This document shows, one piece after another, positions 6,057 through 8,353 of a DNA stretch of 8,353 nt. Position 1 is the stretch's first letter. Each line of letters starts with the position of its first letter. The notes under the pieces are model-generated. The model had not been told where the DNA came from and did no database searches. It saw only the letters and a program-made list of their open reading frames with translations. The position numbers and the translations under genes were made by a program. This stretch comes from CAZFIO01 sp964519585 (lineage in GTDB: Bacteria; Bacillota; Clostridia; Tissierellales; Tissierellaceae), in contig CAZFIO010000099.1 in assembly GCA_964519585.1 (NCBI GenBank), forward strand, positions 1-8,353. The letters are read 5' to 3'.

Positions 6057-7295
6057 TTATTCATCCCACCTTTTAAATAATATAGATACATTGTGCCCTC
6101 CAAACCCTAAAGAATTGCTTAGGGCATAGTCTACCTTTTTCTCAATATATGTATTTTCAACAAGGTTTAGATCACATTCCTCATCCTTATTCCTATAGTT
6201 TGCATTTGGTGGAATTATCCCACTATCCATGGATAAAAGAGTAATTATGGCTTCTATTGCTCCACTGGCTCCTAGGAGATGTCCTGTCATGGATTTTGTT
6301 GAGCTTACAAATATATCCTTATATTTTTCTCCGAATAGTCTTTTTATAGCTACAGTTTCGTACTTGTCATTTAAGGGAGTAGAGGTTCCATGAGCATTGA
6401 TATAGTTGACATCTTTCTTATGAATATCCCCTTCTATGATGGCATTTTCCATGGCTTTAGCTGCAAATATTCCTTCAGGATTTGGCTGGGTTATATGGCC
6501 TGCATCACAGGTAGAGCCATAACCCAAGATTTCTCCATAAATCTTTGCCCCTCTTGCCCTAGCTGATTCTAGTTCTTCTAGGACCAAAACCCCTGCCCCT
6601 TCTCCCATGACAAAGCCTGATCTTTCTTTGTCAAAGGGTATGCTTGCTCTTTCCTTGTCTGTCTCTCTGGACAGGGCCTTCATAGATGAGAAACCTCCAA
6701 TTCCCAGGGGAGTAATGCTTGCTTCTGCCCCACCTGCAAGAATTATATCACTATAACCATCCTTTATGCTTCTGTAGCCTTCCCCTATAGCTGAGTTTGA
6801 GCCTGCGCAGGCTGTTACTGGACATATACAGGTTCCATGTAGTCCAAAATGGCTGGCTAGGTGGGAAGCAGTAAGATTCCCTATAGCCATAGGGATAAAA
6901 AATGGAGAGATTTTTTCATAGCCATTGGTCATTTCTTTTTCCTTTTCTGATTCTATGGTTTCCAGGCCTCCAATTCCAGTTGAAAGGTAGACTCCTAGCC
7001 TATCCCTATCAAGGTTCTCTAGGTCCAGACAACTATCTTCCACTGCCTTAATTCCAGCTATTAGACCAAATATATTGACCCTATCCATTCTTCTAAGGGA
7101 TTTTTTATCTAAGTATTTTTCAAAGTCTAGGTCCTTTACTTGACCGGCCAATTTTACTTGGAAGTCATCAGTATTGAAGCTAGTAATTCTATCTATACCT
7201 GATTTTGAAGTCTTAATACTAGTAAATATTTCTTCCAGGCTATTGCCTATGGGGGATACCCCTCCCATGCCTGTAACTACTACTCTTCTTCTCAT
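6057..7295 (-). CDS. fabF: 3-oxoacyl-[acyl-carrier-protein] synthase II (beta-ketoacyl-ACP synthase)
   Basis: Condenses malonyl-ACP with acyl-ACP, with loss of CO2, to extend the fatty-acid chain by two carbons. It is a thiolase-fold homodimer of 412 residues, full family length. The N-terminus 'RRRVVVTGMGGVSPIG' is canonical. The nucleophile is Cys163 in VTACAGSNSAIGEG, the decarboxylation histidines are His302 in NAHGTSTPLND and His339 in STKSMTGHLLGASGA, and Lys334 precedes the latter. These lie within one residue of the E. coli FabF positions. GFGGHN near residue 400 is the gating loop. ATG 7295 shares its A with the fabG stop TAA, and GGAGGT lies about 12 bases upstream. The 3' end carries the fabZ ribosome binding site. 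All key residues are present, so it should be active. Confidence 0.98.
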   Translation of the reverse strand: MRRRVVVTGMGGVSPIGNSLEEIFTSIKTSKSGIDRITSFNTDDFQVKLAGQVKDLDFEKYLDKKSLRRMDRVNIFGLIAGIKAVEDSCLDLENLDRDRLGVYLSTGIGGLETIESEKEKEMTNGYEKISPFFIPMAIGNLTASHLASHFGLHGTCICPVTACAGSNSAIGEGYRSIKDGYSDIILAGGAEASITPLGIGGFSSMKALSRETDKERASIPFDKERSGFVMGEGAGVLVLEELESARARGAKIYGEILGYGSTCDAGHITQPNPEGIFAAKAMENAIIEGDIHKKDVNYINAHGTSTPLNDKYETVAIKRLFGEKYKDIFVSSTKSMTGHLLGASGAIEAIITLLSMDSGIIPPNANYRNKDEECDLNLVENTYIEKKVDYALSNSLGFGGHNVSILFKRWDE

Positions 7296-8035
7296 TATAT
7301 ATTCATACCTCCATCTACAGAAATAACCTGGCCTGTTATATAATTTGCCTCTTCAGATACCAGGAAGTTAATAAGATTTGCAATATCTTCTGGCTGTCCA
7401 AAGCTTTTAAGCGGTATTTCTTCAAGGAGTTTTTCCTTGATTTTTTCATCTAATTTATCAGTCATATCAGTTTCAATAAAGCCTGGTGCTATGGCATTGA
7501 CCCTGATATTCCTGCTGGCCATTTCCTTGGCTAAAGATTTGGTCATCCCAATTAAGCCTGCCTTGCTGGCAGAATAATTGGCCTGGCCTGCATTGCCCCT
7601 GAGTCCTACTATACTTGAGATATTGATAATCCTGCCAAACCTATTTTTAGCCATTAGTCTGGCTGCAGTTTTCATAGTATAAAAGGCTGAAAAGAGATTT
7701 ACTTCCATTACCCTCCTAAAGTCTTCATCCTTCATAGAAATCATAAGACCATCTTTGGTTATACCTGCATTGTTTATAAGTATATGAATTTTTCCGAATT
7801 CTTCTATTATCTTTTCAAACATGGTGGTGACATCATCTTCCTTACTCATATCTCCTTGAATAATCATTGCCCTAACACCATATTTTTCACATTCTACCCT
7901 TGTTTCTTCTGCCCCTTGTAAATCCCTATTATAGTTAATTACAAGTTCTATATTTGATTGGGCCAGTCTTTTTGCAATTGCCCTGCCTATTCCCTTTGAG
8001 GCTCCTGTGACTAAGGCTACCTTCCTAGCTTCCAT
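7295..8035 (-). CDS. fabG: 3-oxoacyl-[acyl-carrier-protein] reductase
   Basis: Reduces 3-oxoacyl-ACP to (3R)-hydroxyacyl-ACP with NADPH, the step between FabF and FabZ. It is a classical short-chain dehydrogenase of 246 residues. The nucleotide-binding TGASKGIGRAIA is at 10-21, GDMS at 61-64, NNAGIT at 88-93, Asn113, and the catalytic Ser141, Tyr154 and Lys158 in the SSIVG and YSASK segments. The spacing is identical to E. coli FabG (138/151/155). The C-terminal NYITGQVISVDGGMNI is typical of FabG rather than of other SDRs. ATG 8035 lies 11 bases inside the fabD end, with GGGAGG at about 9 bases, so the two are coupled. Its stop overlaps the fabF start by one base. The fab context makes a fatty-acid role secure. 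Confidence 0.98.
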   Translation of the reverse strand: MEARKVALVTGASKGIGRAIAKRLAQSNIELVINYNRDLQGAEETRVECEKYGVRAMIIQGDMSKEDDVTTMFEKIIEEFGKIHILINNAGITKDGLMISMKDEDFRRVMEVNLFSAFYTMKTAARLMAKNRFGRIINISSIVGLRGNAGQANYSASKAGLIGMTKSLAKEMASRNIRVNAIAPGFIETDMTDKLDEKIKEKLLEEIPLKSFGQPEDIANLINFLVSEEANYITGQVISVDGGMNI

Positions 8036-8353
8036 ACCTTTCTACCTCCCTAATAAGTTCATTGACTGACTCCAAATCATTCACCCCTATTAGCTTCATA
8101 TCTTTGTCTAACTTTTTCATAAAGCCCTTTATAACATTTTTGTGACCAATTTCAATTATTAAATCAGGCCTTTCATCTATGAACCTTTCTAGGGATAACT
8201 TGAATTGAACAGTGTTATTTACCTGCTTTGACATTAGAGTTTTTATATCTTTATTTTTTTTAAAATCCCCAGAATAATTATATATTATTGGAATTTTTGG
8301 GTTCTTAAAATCTATATCTGTAAAGTAGTCAGATAAGTTTTTAGCAACTTCAT
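8025..8353 (-). CDS. fabD: Malonyl-CoA:ACP transacylase, C-terminal part only
   Basis: Only the last 108 residues lie in the window. The frame enters at the right edge (first complete codon at 8351) and ends at TAG 8027-8025. FabD moves malonyl from CoA to ACP, providing the extender unit for FabF. The visible part follows the FabD C-terminus: 'DIDFKNPKIPIIYNYSGD' resembles the 'I-F--P-IPVVSNVT' segment, 'KQVNNTVQFKLSLERFI' stands where most have KQL--PV-W--S---, and 'DLIIEIGHKNVIKGFMKK' stands where most have 'EIGPGKVL-GL-KK'. The last two are divergent from the usual consensus. The catalytic Ser and His lie upstream of the window, so activity cannot be judged. An internal ATG at 8234 is not a true start, because homology and the open frame continue through it. 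Position directly before fabG supports the call. Confidence 0.88.
   Translation of the reverse strand, partial: EVAKNLSDYFTDIDFKNPKIPIIYNYSGDFKKNKDIKTLMSKQVNNTVQFKLSLERFIDERPDLIIEIGHKNVIKGFMKKLDKDMKLIGVNDLESVNELIREVERYGS

Noticed and set aside
1..8353. Search for CRISPR repeats, insertion sequences, tRNA/rRNA, attachment sites or a novel defence module
   Set aside because: I saw no spaced repeats, transposase or integrase motifs, cloverleaf or phage-like genes. The content is transport, metal efflux and lipid synthesis.

Overview
The window looks like chromosomal DNA from an AT-rich, low-GC Gram-positive bacterium of the Clostridia/Tissierellia type. This is inferred from AT-rich codons with frequent AGG and ATA, strong GGAGG-type ribosome binding sites, a T-box leader, a lipobox-type binding protein and a Firmicutes-style fab cluster. 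The exact genus cannot be read from the sequence.

Region 1 (about 3690 down to 1, minus strand) is an amino-acid uptake operon. A promoter at 3661-3689 drives a T-box riboswitch (about 3654-3377). It is followed by a lipoprotein solute-binding protein (3334-2468), an ABC permease broken by one in-frame TAA (2446-1781), an ABC ATPase (1791-1054) and an M20-family amidohydrolase that runs off the left edge (1026-1). The specifier loop reads GAA-CAC-A. This is best explained as histidine (CAC), although a one-base shift would give ACA (Thr). The operon would thus be switched on when the cognate tRNA is uncharged. If the premature stop is real, the importer should not work.

Region 2 (3690-3842) is a divergent intergenic stretch. 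It holds a tandem 27/26-bp repeat behind the T-box promoter, a 7-bp-arm dyad, and a sigma-A type promoter for the plus-strand gene. That gene (3864-5039) is a cation diffusion facilitator efflux pump with a non-zinc-like metal site and a second C-terminal cytoplasmic module. It converges on the next operon at a shared 15-bp-stem hairpin (5057-5099).

Region 3 (8353 down to 5102, minus strand) is the downstream part of a type II fatty-acid synthesis operon: fabD (partial)-fabG-fabF-fabZ, tightly packed with overlapping or touching stops and starts. A MarR-family regulator (likely FabT-like) follows, with its own well-formed internal promoter just after fabZ. FabD loads malonyl-ACP, FabF condenses, FabG reduces and FabZ dehydrates. 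No acpP or accB lies between these genes.

No mobile element, CRISPR array, rRNA or tRNA was seen, and I found no clearly new defence or biosynthetic system. The most notable points are the nonsense codon in the permease, the T-box specifier, and the pairing of a T-box-controlled importer with an intracellular amidohydrolase.
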